Positions 1-10,415 of a stretch of DNA of 64,000 nucleotides are shown here, piece after piece (position 1 is the first letter of the stretch; the number at the start of each line of letters is the position of its first letter). Below the pieces are notes generated by a model, which ran no database searches, had not been told where the DNA came from, and saw only the letters and a program-made list of their open reading frames with translations. This DNA is from Microvirga subterranea (GTDB lineage Bacteria; Pseudomonadota; Alphaproteobacteria; Rhizobiales; Beijerinckiaceae): NCBI RefSeq assembly GCF_003350535.1, contig NZ_QQBB01000003.1:124001-188000 (forward strand). The letters run 5' to 3'. The translations under genes were made by a program, and so were the position numbers.

Positions 1-181
1 CAAGGCCGGCCGTGTCGACGATGCGGAATTCGAGGTCGCCGAGCCTCGCGTTGCCCTCGCGGCGGTCGCGGGTCACGCCCGGCCGGTCGTCGACGAGCGC
101 GAGCTTCTTGCCGACGAGGCGGTTGAACAGGGTCGACTTGCCGACATTCGGCCGCCCGACAATGGTGACGGTAGGCGTCAT
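1..181 (-). CDS. der: Ribosome-assembly GTPase Der (EngA), N-terminal part only
   Basis: Der is a tandem-GTPase protein needed for late assembly of the 50S ribosomal subunit. Only the first 60 codons are in the window; the gene runs off the left edge. The visible part starts [20 protein letters not shown], which holds the G1/Walker A motif GRPNVGKS at residues 9-16. It continues through the switch region and ends just after the G3 motif DTAG. The spacing of G1 and G3 is that of the first G domain of Der. The gene lies 16 bases downstream of the YfgM-like gene on the same strand and is probably co-transcribed with it, as is usual for yfgM/bamB-der neighbourhoods. The second G domain and KH-like domain cannot be seen. 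Confidence 0.93.
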   Translation of the reverse strand, partial: MTPTVTIVGRPNVGKSTLFNRLVGKKLALVDDRPGVTRDRREGNARLGDLEFRIVDTAGL

Positions 182-197
182 GTCTCCTGTCCCTTCC

Positions 198-869
198 TTA
201 CTGCGTGACCTGAACGGCGCCGCCGGCGACGAGCGCGGTGTAGATGGAAAGCCGCTGGCGGAGGCTCTGCGGCGTCTCGCGATCGGCGGCGATCTGGTCG
301 AACCAGCGGCCGGCATAATCCATGTCGCCGGCCTTCAGGCCGGACAGCCCGAGCAGCTCGCGGGCCGAGTGGCGCCAAGCGTTGGCCGGAACGGCGAGCC
401 GCTCGAGGGCCGGACGCAGCGTCGCCGGATCCGCGCTATCGATGCGCAGCCAGGCGGCGCGAAGGCGGGCCAGGTCCTGCCAGAGCGGGTTCACGTTCGC
501 GTCATTGGCGAGCGCGTCGTAGGCCGAGGCGCCGTTCTCGGCATTCTGGCGGCCCAACTCGGCTGCGAGGCGGAAGCGGGCCAGCAGGCCGTACCCCGTG
601 CTGCCGTCCTTGGCGAGAGTCTCGAGGGCGGTTTCCGCCTCCTTGCTCTTCTCCTCGCGGGAGAGCTTCAGGGCGTCCTCGTACTGGGCTGCCGCGGCCT
701 GGGACTGGGTCTGCTGATAGTGCTCCCAGTAGCGCCAGCCGCCGACCGCGGCCACGATGAGGATGGCGATGCCGATGATGACGCCGTTGTAGCGGTTCCA
801 GATCTGGGTCAGCTGGTCGCGGCGATATTCCTCGTCGACCTCGCGGATGAACTCGTCGTTCGGAGCCAT
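198..869 (-). CDS. YfgM-like inner-membrane protein with TPR-like periplasmic domain
   Basis: This 223-residue protein has a short charged cytoplasmic head rich in Asp and Glu, then one transmembrane helix at about residues 30-45 ([18 protein letters not shown]). A helical, Ala/Leu-rich domain of the TPR_21/YfgM type follows. In E. coli, YfgM is anchored by one helix, associates with the SecYEG translocon and helps periplasmic chaperones. The position directly upstream of der is the conserved one. The ATG start is preceded by GGAG nine bases away. Family membership is clear from architecture and context. The translocon role in this organism is inferred from the E. coli protein. Confidence 0.8.
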   Translation of the reverse strand: MAPNDEFIREVDEEYRRDQLTQIWNRYNGVIIGIAILIVAAVGGWRYWEHYQQTQSQAAAAQYEDALKLSREEKSKEAETALETLAKDGSTGYGLLARFRLAAELGRQNAENGASAYDALANDANVNPLWQDLARLRAAWLRIDSADPATLRPALERLAVPANAWRHSARELLGLSGLKAGDMDYAGRWFDQIAADRETPQSLRQRLSIYTALVAGGAVQVTQ

Positions 870-1027
870 TACTCAATTCTCCGGCCGTGCGGCCGCCTCT
901 CCTGCATCGAAGTGGGTCGCCTAGCATACAGCCCTCAGGAAGGCGAGAGGCTGATCCCGTCGCAGATTCATGAAAAGTGGGATCGCCCGGGCCCTGGAAA
1001 AGGCCCGGGTGCCGCCAGAACCACCAA

Positions 1028-1621
1028 TCAGGCCCGGCCGGGCACGACCGGAACGCCGATCAGGAGCGGGTGGAGCCACACCACGAAGGCCACGTAGACG
1101 ACCGTTCCGATCACCACGGCCAGGGCATCGTTGCGAAGCCCCGCCGGCGGCTCCAGGGGCGCCCCGTGCGGCTTGGCCTCGTCGCGGCGCTTGACGCTGA
1201 TGCGGGCCACGACCGCCCAGGCCAGGATCGAGCCGAAGAGCAGGATGGAGCCGAGGTCCCCGTTGGCGAGAAGATGCGCCAGGGCCCAGACCTTCACGCC
1301 CGCGAGCATCGGGTGCTTGAGGGTCCGCTTGATGCGGCCGGGCAAGTAGGCGGCCACGAAGAAAACGAAGGCGAACCAGACGAGAAGGAGCGCCAAGTGG
1401 CGCGTCCAGACGGGCGGGTCCCAGACCGGGATGTAGCCCGCCTGCCGGTAATGGCCGTAGCCGATGGAGATCATGACGATTCCGGCCAGCGACAGGAGCG
1501 AATAAAGCCCTTTATAGCCGCCCTCCCCCAGCTTCATGATGACCGTGGCCCGCGGCTGGCGCGCCATGCTGAAGGAATGCGTGCCGAGAAAGACGATCAG
1601 GCCCAGTACAAGCAGCGTCAC
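1028..1621 (-). CDS. NnrU family integral membrane protein
   Basis: A 197-residue polytopic membrane protein with about five hydrophobic segments. The N-terminal stretch LGLIVFLGTHSFSMA and the downstream GRIKRTLKHPMLAGVKVWALAHL block are typical of the NnrU family. NnrU was first noted near denitrification genes of Rhodobacter and is distantly related to the isoprenylcysteine methyltransferase/MAPEG-like membrane folds; its biochemical role is unknown. The start is GTG, preceded by GAGGAG at ideal spacing. No denitrification genes are visible nearby, so the name should not be read as a nitrite-reduction function here. Confidence 0.82.
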   Translation of the reverse strand: MTLLVLGLIVFLGTHSFSMARQPRATVIMKLGEGGYKGLYSLLSLAGIVMISIGYGHYRQAGYIPVWDPPVWTRHLALLLVWFAFVFFVAAYLPGRIKRTLKHPMLAGVKVWALAHLLANGDLGSILLFGSILAWAVVARISVKRRDEAKPHGAPLEPPAGLRNDALAVVIGTVVYVAFVVWLHPLLIGVPVVPGRA

Positions 1622-1927
1622 GGTGGCTCCTCAGATTCTCCGGTTCCTAGGAAACTATAGCCTTACCCGGTCTTCGGCACCATTCGGCGCTCACCATCCG
1701 CCCTAGATGGAGAACAGATGTCGGCCTGTCCCAGCGATAGCAAGTTTGTGACCTGCGGAAGGCCTTAGGCTGCCTAAACTTTTACCGCAGCGGTATCTTG
1801 CGGCACGAAAATTTCCTCGCTACTGACCCGATGCCGTAGATTAGACTAATGCGGCACTGGCGAGGCGGCCCCGGGTCCGCTAGGCAGGCTCTAACTTCTA
1901 ACAACAATTTTTTCAGGGGGAAGACAG
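1622..1927. other. Intergenic region between NnrU and the TRAP genes
   Basis: About 300 bases between the divergently transcribed NnrU gene and the TRAP transporter. It has no ORF with recognisable coding character, and in particular no substrate-binding protein gene. It holds a small perfect inverted repeat (listed separately) and a locally AT-richer stretch just before the TRAP start, so it probably carries both divergent promoters. Confidence 0.6.
1783..1795. promoter_or_regulatory. Operator-like palindrome upstream of the TRAP genes
   Basis: TACCGC-A-GCGGTA is a perfect six-base inverted repeat around one central base, about 130 bases before the small permease start. Its size fits a dimeric repressor site such as the GntR or LacI type. 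No regulator gene is adjacent, so the assignment is speculative. Confidence 0.25.
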
Positions 1928-2554
1928 GTGGCAGCGCTCCTTCAGCTATCCCGCATCATCGACTCCATCAACGAGCGGGTCGGCAAGACCGCGGCCTGGG
2001 CCATCGTGATCGCGATCCTGGTCTCGGCCATCAACGCCATCATCCGGCGCATCTTCGGCGTGTCGTCGAACGCCTGGCTCGAGCTGCAATGGTACCTGTT
2101 CGGCGCGACCTTCATGCTCTGCGCCGCCTGGACCCTGAGGGTCAACGAGCACATCCGGATCGACATCATCTCGAACAGGCTGTCGAAGCGCGGCCGGGAC
2201 CGGATCGACCTGATGGGGCACCTGCTCTTCCTGTTCCCCTTCGTGGCCCTGATGCTCTACCTCTCGTTCCCGTACTTCATCCGCTCCTACGAGTCGGGCG
2301 AGGTCTCGTCGAACGCCGGCGGCCTGCTGATCTGGCCCGCCAAGGGCCTCATCCTCCTCGGATTCATCTCCCTCGCGTTCCAGTGGTTGAGCGAGCTGAT
2401 CAAGCGCATCGCGATCATGAAGGGCGACCTCGTCGACGAGCATGCCGCCGCCAGCCACCACAGCCCGGAGGCAGAGGCCGAGAGGTTGATCGCCGAGCTG
2501 GGCAATCCCAACGCCACGACGGGTGGCGAACCTCCGGGCGACGGCGTCCGCTGA
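1928..2554 (+). CDS. TRAP transporter small permease (DctQ family)
   Basis: The 208-residue protein has four predicted transmembrane helices and the DctQ pattern. WLELQWYLFGATFMLCAAWTLRVNEHIRIDI (here residues about 50-80, written in two parts: WLELQWYLFGATFM and NEHIRIDI) is the characteristic core, with the conserved Glu-Gln-Trp and the His-Ile-Arg-Ile-Asp segment. TRAP transporters import carboxylates and related acids using an ion gradient and need a periplasmic binding protein. The start is GTG following AGGGGG. It sits 41 bases ahead of the large permease, clearly one operon. The C-terminal 40 residues are a hydrophilic tail. Substrate cannot be deduced. Confidence 0.9.
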   Translation: MAALLQLSRIIDSINERVGKTAAWAIVIAILVSAINAIIRRIFGVSSNAWLELQWYLFGATFMLCAAWTLRVNEHIRIDIISNRLSKRGRDRIDLMGHLLFLFPFVALMLYLSFPYFIRSYESGEVSSNAGGLLIWPAKGLILLGFISLAFQWLSELIKRIAIMKGDLVDEHAAASHHSPEAEAERLIAELGNPNATTGGEPPGDGVR

Positions 2555-2595
2555 CGCGTCGCGCGCCCTGACCAAAGTTTTTCGGAGTTTCGTCC

Positions 2596-4488
2596 ATGGC
2601 TGTGCTGATTGCCCAGAACCTCGCGCCGATCATGTTCGCGGCGCTCGTCGTCTTCCTTCTCCTCGGCTACCCGGTCGCCTTCTCCCTGGCGGCGAACGGC
2701 CTCCTGTTCTTCTTCGTCGCCGTCGAGCTCGCTCCCTACGCGCCCGAGACCATCAACCTGTCCTGGCCCCTGCTCCAGGCGCTGCCGGACCGCATCTACG
2801 GCACCATGTCGAACGAGGTGCTGCTGGCGATCCCGTTCTTCACCTTCATGGGCCTGATCCTCGAACGCTCGGGCATGGCGGAAGACCTGCTCGACACGAT
2901 CGGCCAGCTTTTCGGCCCCGTACGCGGCGGCTTGGCCTTCGCGGTGATCTTCGTGGGCGCGCTTCTCGCAGCGACCACCGGCGTCGTGGCGGCGTCGGTC
3001 ATCTCCATGGGCCTGATCTCGCTGCCGATCATGCTGCGCTACGGCTATGATCGCCGCCTCGCCTCGGGCGTGATCGCGGCCTCGGGCACGCTCGCCCAGA
3101 TCATCCCGCCCTCCCTCGTTCTCATCGTCATGGCCGACCAGCTCGGCCGCTCGGTCGGCGACATGTACGAGGGCGCCTTCCTGCCCGGCCTCATCCTGTC
3201 GGGCCTTTACGCCGGCTTCGTCCTGCTGATGGCGGTCTTCTTCCCGAAATCGGCCCCGGGCCTGCCGCCGGAGGCGATCGGCTATCGCGAGCCGAACGGC
3301 TCTCGCGGCGTGTGGCAGCTCGGCATCCTGGTCGTCTTCTCCGGCCTCGTGGGCTATTACGTGATGTCCCAGACCGGCACGAAGGCCGGCGCGGATTTCG
3401 TGATCCTGACGATCTGCGTCGCCACCGTCGTCGCGCTGATCTGCGCCCTGATGAACAAGCTGCTCGGCGCCCGGCACATCGTCGCCTCCGCCGTGGTCAC
3501 GGCGGTCTTCCTGGGGCTGTATGCCTATCTGAACCAGAACAACCACGAGAACTATGCCCTGACCATGGAGATGGTCGCGGCCGGCGCGATCTATTCGCTC
3601 ATCGTCGGTGTGATCGAGCGCTTCACGGGCTTCCGCCTCATGTCCCGCATGGCCGAGCAGGTCACCTTCGTCATGGTGCCCCCGCTCCTGCTGATCTTCC
3701 TGGTGCTCGGCACGATCTTCATCGGCCTCGCCACCCCGACGGAAGGCGGCGCGATGGGCGCATTGGGCTCGGTGATCCTGGCCGCCATCAAGCGCAAGCT
3801 CGACAACAATCCGAACCGGTTCAACTTCACCATCGTGCGCCAGGCGACCGAGGCGACCGCGAAGCTCTCGGCCTTCGTGCTCTTCATCCTCATCGGCGCC
3901 CGCGTGTTCTCACTCACCTTCTACGGCGTGAACGGCCACGTGTGGGTGGAGCACCTCCTCACCTCGCTTCCCGGCGGACAGGTCGGCTTCCTGATCGTGG
4001 TGAACGTCCTGGTGTTCTTCCTGGCGTTCTTCCTCGACTTCTTCGAGCTCGCCTTCATCGTGGTGCCGCTCCTCGGCCCTGCGGCGGAGAAGCTCGGGAT
4101 CGACCTGATCTGGTTCGGCGTGATCCTGGGCGTGAACATGCAGACCTCGTTCATGCACCCGCCCTTCGGCTTTGCCCTGTTCTTCCTGCGCTCGGTGGCG
4201 CCGAAAGTGCCGTATATCGACCGCGTGACGGGCAAGAAGATGGAGCCGGTCACCACGGGCCAGATCTACTGGGGCTCGGTGCCTTTCGTGATCATCCAGC
4301 TCATCATGGTGGCGATCGTCGTGCTCTTCCCGAACATCGTCATGCACTACAAGTCCGCCGGCCCGACCGTCGATCCGGCCGCGGTCCAGAAGAAGCTCGA
4401 CGAGCTGCTGGTGCCCGGCCTCGGCGCCCCCGGCGAACCCGGCGGCCTCCCCGGCCTCAACTTCGACGAGCCGCCGAAGATCCAGTAA
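2596..4488 (+). CDS. TRAP transporter large permease (DctM family), extended form
   Basis: At 630 residues this is about 200 residues longer than a classical DctM (around 430). The N-terminal third (MFAALVVFLLLGYPVAFSLA, then ERSGMAEDLLDTIGQLFGP) and the C-terminal third (FFLDFFELAFIVVPLLGPA, then QTSFMHPPFGFALFFLRSVAP) carry the family's transport signatures. The middle, about residues 235-340, contains an inserted block of several additional hydrophobic helices, and a proline/glycine-rich hydrophilic tail ends the protein. Extended DctM proteins form a known subgroup, often of unknown substrate. It follows the small permease directly and is closed by a strong terminator. No binding-protein gene is next to it. 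Confidence 0.92.
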   Translation: MAVLIAQNLAPIMFAALVVFLLLGYPVAFSLAANGLLFFFVAVELAPYAPETINLSWPLLQALPDRIYGTMSNEVLLAIPFFTFMGLILERSGMAEDLLDTIGQLFGPVRGGLAFAVIFVGALLAATTGVVAASVISMGLISLPIMLRYGYDRRLASGVIAASGTLAQIIPPSLVLIVMADQLGRSVGDMYEGAFLPGLILSGLYAGFVLLMAVFFPKSAPGLPPEAIGYREPNGSRGVWQLGILVVFSGLVGYYVMSQTGTKAGADFVILTICVATVVALICALMNKLLGARHIVASAVVTAVFLGLYAYLNQNNHENYALTMEMVAAGAIYSLIVGVIERFTGFRLMSRMAEQVTFVMVPPLLLIFLVLGTIFIGLATPTEGGAMGALGSVILAAIKRKLDNNPNRFNFTIVRQATEATAKLSAFVLFILIGARVFSLTFYGVNGHVWVEHLLTSLPGGQVGFLIVVNVLVFFLAFFLDFFELAFIVVPLLGPAAEKLGIDLIWFGVILGVNMQTSFMHPPFGFALFFLRSVAPKVPYIDRVTGKKMEPVTTGQIYWGSVPFVIIQLIMVAIVVLFPNIVMHYKSAGPTVDPAAVQKKLDELLVPGLGAPGEPGGLPGLNFDEPPKIQ

Positions 4489-4510
4489 CGGCGGTCTCGA
4501 GACCAAACAG

Positions 4511-4540
4511 AAAGGGCAGGTTCTCACGAACCTGCCCTTT
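4511..4540 (+). terminator. Terminator of the TRAP operon
   Basis: A perfect 12-base stem (AAAGGGCAGGTT with AACCTGCCCTTT) closes a 6-base CTCACG loop, 22 bases after the large-permease stop. The right arm ends in TTT, giving a modest U tract. It lies between convergent genes and may act in both directions. Confidence 0.85.
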
Positions 4541-4705
4541 GTCGTTCCGGGACGGAGCAATTGCCCTCTTGTCATTCCCGGCCGGAGGCGGCGATAGCAG
4601 CCGCAGGGGAAGTGAATCCATAGCGCTGCGCCTGTGGCTGAATCCTCTTCCCGCGCCTGCGTCGTGCCGGGGATGGCAAGGAAGAAGGTTGCCGCCTTTC
4701 GGACC
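4541..4705. other. Intergenic stretch with dispersed GTCATTCCCGG-type element
   Basis: About 165 bases between the TRAP terminator and the ArsC-like gene. It contains GTCGTTCCGGGACGG and, 20 bases on, TGTCATTCCCGGCCGG. The same CATTCCGGG core recurs as a hairpin behind parE at 38708-38745, so it looks like a copy of a dispersed intergenic element. No gene is seen. Confidence 0.4.
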
Positions 4706-5065
4706 CTACCGGACCGCCTCTTCGTATTGCTCCGGCTTGAATCCCACGACGAGGCGGCCGCCGAGGTCGAGGACGGGGCGCTTGATCATAGAGGGCTGGT
4801 CGAGCATGAGCGCAAGGGCCTTGCGCTCGTCGAGGCCGGTCTTCTGGTCGTCCGGCAGCTTGCGGAAGGTTGTGCCCGCACGGTTGAGCAGCGTCTCCCA
4901 GCCGACATCCTGCGCCCAGGCTTCGAGCCGCGGGCGGTCGATCCCTTCGGCCTTGTAGTCGTGGAAGGCGTAAGGAACGCCCCTGGCGTCGAGCCAGGCG
5001 CGCGCCTTCTTCATCGTGTCGCAGTTCTTGATGCCGTAGATCGTCACGGACGGCTTCGAGGACAT
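4706..5065 (-). CDS. ArsC/Spx-family thioredoxin-fold protein (YffB-like)
   Basis: A 119-residue thioredoxin-fold protein of the ArsC family. It opens with a beta strand, then YGIKNCDTMKKA with the single active-site cysteine at residue 15, the pattern of YffB/Spx-type members. Near the C-terminus MIKRP supplies the conserved basic-proline turn. YffB-like proteins are glutathione-dependent thiol reductases by annotation; arsenate reduction is not established for this branch, and no other arsenic gene is nearby. It starts four bases after the guaA stop on the same strand and is probably translated from the guaA transcript. Confidence 0.8.
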   Translation of the reverse strand: MSSKPSVTIYGIKNCDTMKKARAWLDARGVPYAFHDYKAEGIDRPRLEAWAQDVGWETLLNRAGTTFRKLPDDQKTGLDERKALALMLDQPSMIKRPVLDLGGRLVVGFKPEQYEEAVR

Positions 5066-5068
5066 GCC

Positions 5069-6628
5069 TCACTCCCACTCGATCGTGCCGGGCGGCTTCG
5101 ACGTGATGTCGTAGGTCACCCGGTTGATGCCCTTCACTTCATTAATGATCCGGGTCGCGACCCGGCCGAGGAAGCCCATGTCGAAGGGGTAGAAATCGGC
5201 CGTCATGCCGTCGACGGAGGTCACGGCGCGGAGCGCACAGACATGGTCGTAGGTGCGCCCGTCGCCCATGACGCCGACGGTCTTGACCGGCAGCAGCACC
5301 GCGAAGGCCTGCCAGATCACGTCGTAGAGGCCCGCATTGCGAATCTCCTCGAGATAGATCGCGTCGGCCTTGCGCAGGATGTCGAGCTTCTCGCGGGTGA
5401 TCTCGCCCGGCACGCGGATGGCGAGGCCCGGGCCCGGGAAGGGGTGGCGGCCCACGAAGGCCTCGGGCAGGCCGAGCTCGCGGCCGAGCACCCTCACCTC
5501 GTCCTTGAACAGCTCGCGCAAGGGCTCCACGAGCTTCATCTTCATGCGCTCAGGCAACCCGCCCACGTTGTGGTGGCTCTTGATGGTGACCGAAGGGCCG
5601 CCCGTGAAGGACACGCTCTCGATCACATCCGGATAGAGCGTTCCCTGCGCCAGAAAATCGGCGCCGCCGATCTTCTTGGCCTCCTCGTCGAACACGTCGA
5701 TGAAGAGCCGGCCGATGGTCTTGCGCTTCACCTCCGGGTCGGAGACGCCTTCGAGCGCGCCGATGAACAGGTCCTGGGCCTGAACGTGCACGAGCGGGAT
5801 GTTGTAGTGGTCGCGGAACAGGGTCACCACCTGCTCGGCTTCCGCGGAGCGCAGCAGGCCGTGATCCACGAACACGCAGGTGAGCTGGTCGCCGATGGCC
5901 TCGTGGATGAGCACCGCCGCCACGGCGGAATCGACGCCGCCCGACAGGCCGCAGATCACCCGGCCGGTGCCGACCTGGGCGCGGATGCGCTCGATGGCCT
6001 CCTCGCGGAAGGCCTTCATGGTCCAGTCGCCCTTGCAGCCGGCAATGTCGCGGACGAAGTTGCGGATCAGCTGCGCGCCTTCCGGCGTATGCACCACCTC
6101 CGGGTGGAACTGCACGCCGTAGAACTTGTGCGCCTCGTCGGCCACCACCGCGAAGGGCGCGTTCTCGGACGCCGCCAGCACCTCGAAGCCCTCGGGCAGC
6201 TTGGTGACCCGGTCGCCGTGGCTCATCCAGACCGGATATTTCTTGCCGACTTGCCAGACGCCCTGGAAGAGCGGGCTCTCGGTCAGCACCTCGACCTCCG
6301 CCCGGCCGAACTCAGAGTGATGCCCGCCCTCGACTTCGCCGCCGAGCTGCGCCGCCATGGTCTGCTGCCCGTAGCAGATGCCGAAGACCGGCAGGCCCGT
6401 GTCGAACAACTCCTTGGGTGCACGGGGCGAGGTGTCCGTTGTGACCGATTCCGGCCCGCCGGACAGGATGACGCCCTTCGGCTTCATCTCGCGGATGGCC
6501 TCCGCCGCCTTCTGGAACGGCACGACCTCGGAATAGACGCCGTCCTCGCGGACGCGCCGGGCGATGAGCTGCGTCACCTGGCTTCCGAAGTCGATGATGA
6601 GAATCTTGTCGTGGTGGGTCTGGGTCAT
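5069..6628 (-). CDS. guaA: GMP synthase (glutamine-hydrolysing)
   Basis: GuaA converts XMP to GMP using ATP and ammonia released from glutamine. The 519-residue length is standard. The N-terminal class I amidotransferase domain has its nucleophile Cys85 in GICYGQQTM and the His/Glu pair in FHPEV. The central ATP-pyrophosphatase domain has the P-loop LSGGVDSAV. The C-terminal dimerisation domain ends in the conserved PPGTIEWE. It lies downstream of the RsmB-type gene and is near guaB (IMP dehydrogenase), so both enzymes of the IMP-to-GMP branch are within 5 kb on one strand. Confidence 0.98.
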   Translation of the reverse strand: MTQTHHDKILIIDFGSQVTQLIARRVREDGVYSEVVPFQKAAEAIREMKPKGVILSGGPESVTTDTSPRAPKELFDTGLPVFGICYGQQTMAAQLGGEVEGGHHSEFGRAEVEVLTESPLFQGVWQVGKKYPVWMSHGDRVTKLPEGFEVLAASENAPFAVVADEAHKFYGVQFHPEVVHTPEGAQLIRNFVRDIAGCKGDWTMKAFREEAIERIRAQVGTGRVICGLSGGVDSAVAAVLIHEAIGDQLTCVFVDHGLLRSAEAEQVVTLFRDHYNIPLVHVQAQDLFIGALEGVSDPEVKRKTIGRLFIDVFDEEAKKIGGADFLAQGTLYPDVIESVSFTGGPSVTIKSHHNVGGLPERMKMKLVEPLRELFKDEVRVLGRELGLPEAFVGRHPFPGPGLAIRVPGEITREKLDILRKADAIYLEEIRNAGLYDVIWQAFAVLLPVKTVGVMGDGRTYDHVCALRAVTSVDGMTADFYPFDMGFLGRVATRIINEVKGINRVTYDITSKPPGTIEWE

Positions 6629-6679
6629 GGCGCGGTGCTTAACGGCTGCGGGACGGGTGGAAACTCATATGGGGTTCGC

Positions 6680-7978
6680 TTACGGACTTCTCCGCAGGAC
6701 GGCAACGTAAAAGCCGTCCGTGCCGGTCTTGAGCGGGGAGAGCTGCAGGCCGAGGACCGTGGGGCGCACGGCGCCGTCGAGGCGGCCGAGGCCAGCCCCT
6801 TGGAGGACCTTCGGGACCGGAACGGGAGAAAAGCCCTCCTGCCGCCCGAGGAAGTCCGACAGCGCGTCGTCGTTCTCCTCCGGCAGGACCGAGCAGGTGA
6901 TGTAGACGATGCGCCCGCCCGGCTTCACCAGGGCGGCGGCGCGGTCGAGCACCGCCGCCTGCTCCTTCCGGCGGGTCTCCAGGCTGCCGGGGCGCAGGCG
7001 CCACTTGGCGTCCGGGTTGCGGCGCCAGGTGCCCACGCCCGTGCAGGGCGCGTCCACTAGGACGCAGTCGATGCGGCCGTCGAGATCGGTGACCGCGTCG
7101 GCCTTGCCGCGCGGCGTGCGCACCTGGACGTTGCGGACGCCCGCGCGGGTCAGCCGGTCGTGGATCGGCGCGAGGCGGCGGGCATCGTTGTCGGTGGCGT
7201 AGATCTGGCCGTGGTTCTTCATCATGGCCGCGAGCGCGAGGGTCTTGCCGCCGCCGCCGGCGCAGAGGTCGACCACCTGCTCGCCCGGCGTCACGGCCGA
7301 CAGGAGCGCCGCGAGCTGCGATCCCTCGTCCTGAATCTCGATCCACCCCTTGAGGAATTCCGGCTCCGACTGCACAGCCGGTCCGCGCCCGTCCTCGCCC
7401 GGCGTGATCCGCAGGCCCAAGGGCGAAAGCGGCGTCTCGACGGCCCCGAGGTGAGGCAAAGCATCGTGCGCCTCCTCGCGGGAGGATACCTTGAGGGCGT
7501 TGACTCGGAGATCCAGCGGAGCGCGGGCGGTGAGCGCCTGCATTTCCGGCACGAGATCGTCGCCGAACAGCCGCCGGAGCGACGGCTCGATCCATTCCGG
7601 GAAGTCGCCGGCCACAGGGGCCGGCGCCTCGCCGAGGCTCGCCGTTTCGAGCCGGTCCCGCTCTGCCGGGGTCAGGGGCTCCGGCGCGAAGCGCTCGCCG
7701 GAGCAGAGCGCCGCGATCGCCTCGACCGAGAGGCCGCGCTGCAGGCGGAGCATGCCGAGCACGGTAGCGCGGGGCGTGCCCTCGCCCATGATCCAGGCGG
7801 CGGAGGACTTCCGGCGCAGGGCGTCGTACACGAGGCTCGCGATCGCGGCCCGGTCCTTGGAGCCGGCGAAGCGGTGCGACAGGCCCCAATCCTTGAGGGC
7901 GTCGGTCGCCGGGCGGCGGCGGGTCTCGATGTCGGCGAGGACCTCGATGGCGGCGGAGATGCGGGCGGCAGGTGTCAT
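6680..7978 (-). CDS. RsmB/NOP2-family RNA (cytosine-5) methyltransferase
   Basis: A 432-residue SAM-dependent methyltransferase of the Sun/NOP2 group, whose prototype RsmB makes m5C967 in 16S rRNA. The N-terminal part is helical, as in the NusB-like domain of RsmB. The SAM-binding motif is VDLCAGGGGKTLALA at about residue 240. The catalytic pair of cysteines is in DAPCTGVGTWRRNPD and ITCSVLPEEN. It is between the guaB and guaA regions, a common Rhizobiales arrangement (guaB-rsmB-guaA). The precise target is not provable from sequence because several NOP2-family paralogues share these motifs. Confidence 0.9.
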   Translation of the reverse strand: MTPAARISAAIEVLADIETRRRPATDALKDWGLSHRFAGSKDRAAIASLVYDALRRKSSAAWIMGEGTPRATVLGMLRLQRGLSVEAIAALCSGERFAPEPLTPAERDRLETASLGEAPAPVAGDFPEWIEPSLRRLFGDDLVPEMQALTARAPLDLRVNALKVSSREEAHDALPHLGAVETPLSPLGLRITPGEDGRGPAVQSEPEFLKGWIEIQDEGSQLAALLSAVTPGEQVVDLCAGGGGKTLALAAMMKNHGQIYATDNDARRLAPIHDRLTRAGVRNVQVRTPRGKADAVTDLDGRIDCVLVDAPCTGVGTWRRNPDAKWRLRPGSLETRRKEQAAVLDRAAALVKPGGRIVYITCSVLPEENDDALSDFLGRQEGFSPVPVPKVLQGAGLGRLDGAVRPTVLGLQLSPLKTGTDGFYVAVLRRSP

Positions 7979-8101
7979 GGGAAGGTCACACCCGAGCTTG
8001 GCCGTGGAAATGTCACATTATTTCCTATCTTCGATCATGATCCGGAAGCTATCCAGATGAGGCGCGCACCCAGCGCGCCACGACACTGGAGTTCTCCCAC
8101 A

Positions 8102-8254
8102 ATGTTGAACCGTCTCACTCGCATTCTCGCCGTCGGTCTGACCCTCGCCATCGCGGCCTGCGCCACCAACCCGCCGCCGCCCGCCGATCTCACCCCGCCG
8201 CCGCGCAAGCCTTACGACGCCAAGACGCAGCTCGAAAGCGGCCGCCGCATGTGA
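8102..8254 (+). CDS. Small lipoprotein, 50 residues
   Basis: A short ORF with a textbook lipoprotein signal: MLNRLTRILA, a hydrophobic core, and the lipobox IAAC placing the lipid-modified cysteine at residue 20. The mature part is only about 30 residues and is proline-rich (TNPPPPADLTPPPRKP), ending ESGRRM. It is followed at once by a bidirectional terminator, which supports a real transcription unit. The ATG lies shortly after GGAG (ACTGGAGTTCTCCCACAATG). The function is unknown. The size and proline-rich tail recall other small alphaproteobacterial outer-membrane or inner-membrane lipoproteins with no defined role. Confidence 0.75.
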   Translation: MLNRLTRILAVGLTLAIAACATNPPPPADLTPPPRKPYDAKTQLESGRRM

Positions 8255-8262
8255 TGACGGGC

Positions 8263-8289
8263 GAGGGGCGGGCCATTCACCCGCCCCTC
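8263..8289. terminator. Bidirectional terminator
   Basis: Perfect 10-base stem (GAGGGGCGGG with CCCGCCCCTC) around a 7-base loop, between the stop of the small lipoprotein gene (+) and the stop of the MAPEG gene (-). A TTTTT run follows on the plus side at 8297-8301. Confidence 0.8.
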
Positions 8290-8299
8290 CCCGCCGTTT

Positions 8300-8731
8300 T
8301 TAGATTCCCGCCTCGGCGGATAGGATCCGCAGGGCGAAGACGATCCACATGGCCATCAGGACGATCACCCCGACCAGGAAGGCCGTGAAGCGCTGCTGCA
8401 CCCGGTTCGAGGTCGTGTGGATGGCCGCGTGCACCAGCCGCGACACGACGAAGACCCAGGACAGGACCACGAAGACCAGGTCCGCCTTGCGGGTGATGAG
8501 CGCCAGCGCCACGATCGCATAGAACAGAACCGGCAGCTCGAATTGGCTGTGGTAGCTGTTCGCGATCTGCTGGATCCGGGGCGGCCAGTTCCGCTCGCCC
8601 AGCGCGATGTCCCGGACCTTCACGTCCCCCGCCCGGATCGAGCCGATCCGTGACCGTCCCATCCACATGAGCAGCAGGAAGGTCAGGGCGACCTGAACGA
8701 AGACGGGCAGGAGGACGGCGGAGATGCTCAT
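8300..8731 (-). CDS. MAPEG family membrane protein
   Basis: A 143-residue protein with four hydrophobic helices typical of MAPEG (membrane-associated proteins in eicosanoid and glutathione metabolism). The segment [19 protein letters not shown] carries the conserved Glu-Leu-Pro-x-Leu-Phe-Tyr signature of the second helix, and [19 protein letters not shown] matches the family's Arg-x-x-His and Asn-x-x-x-x-Arg loop. Bacterial MAPEG proteins often have no defined substrate. It lies 14 bases downstream of guaB and may be carried on that transcript. Confidence 0.85.
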   Translation of the reverse strand: MSISAVLLPVFVQVALTFLLLMWMGRSRIGSIRAGDVKVRDIALGERNWPPRIQQIANSYHSQFELPVLFYAIVALALITRKADLVFVVLSWVFVVSRLVHAAIHTTSNRVQQRFTAFLVGVIVLMAMWIVFALRILSAEAGI

Positions 8732-8745
8732 GGACGGGCTCGGGT

Positions 8746-10275
<1,530 letters not shown>

Positions 10276-10415
10276 TCAGCGAATGAGAGTTGGCGAGGGT
10301 CCGTAGCACGGGCACCGCGCTTTCGCAAAGGGCTTCAATACCGCATTCCCAGAAGACCTGCCCTGTCGCGAAAGGTCTTTGTGTTTCGGTGCTTGAGCGC
10401 TAAGTCCCACGAGTC

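Noticed and set aside
4541-4705. Possible IS-element remnant at GTCATTCCCGG sequences
   Set aside because: No transposase, inverted terminal repeats or target duplications were seen. It fits a dispersed palindromic element.
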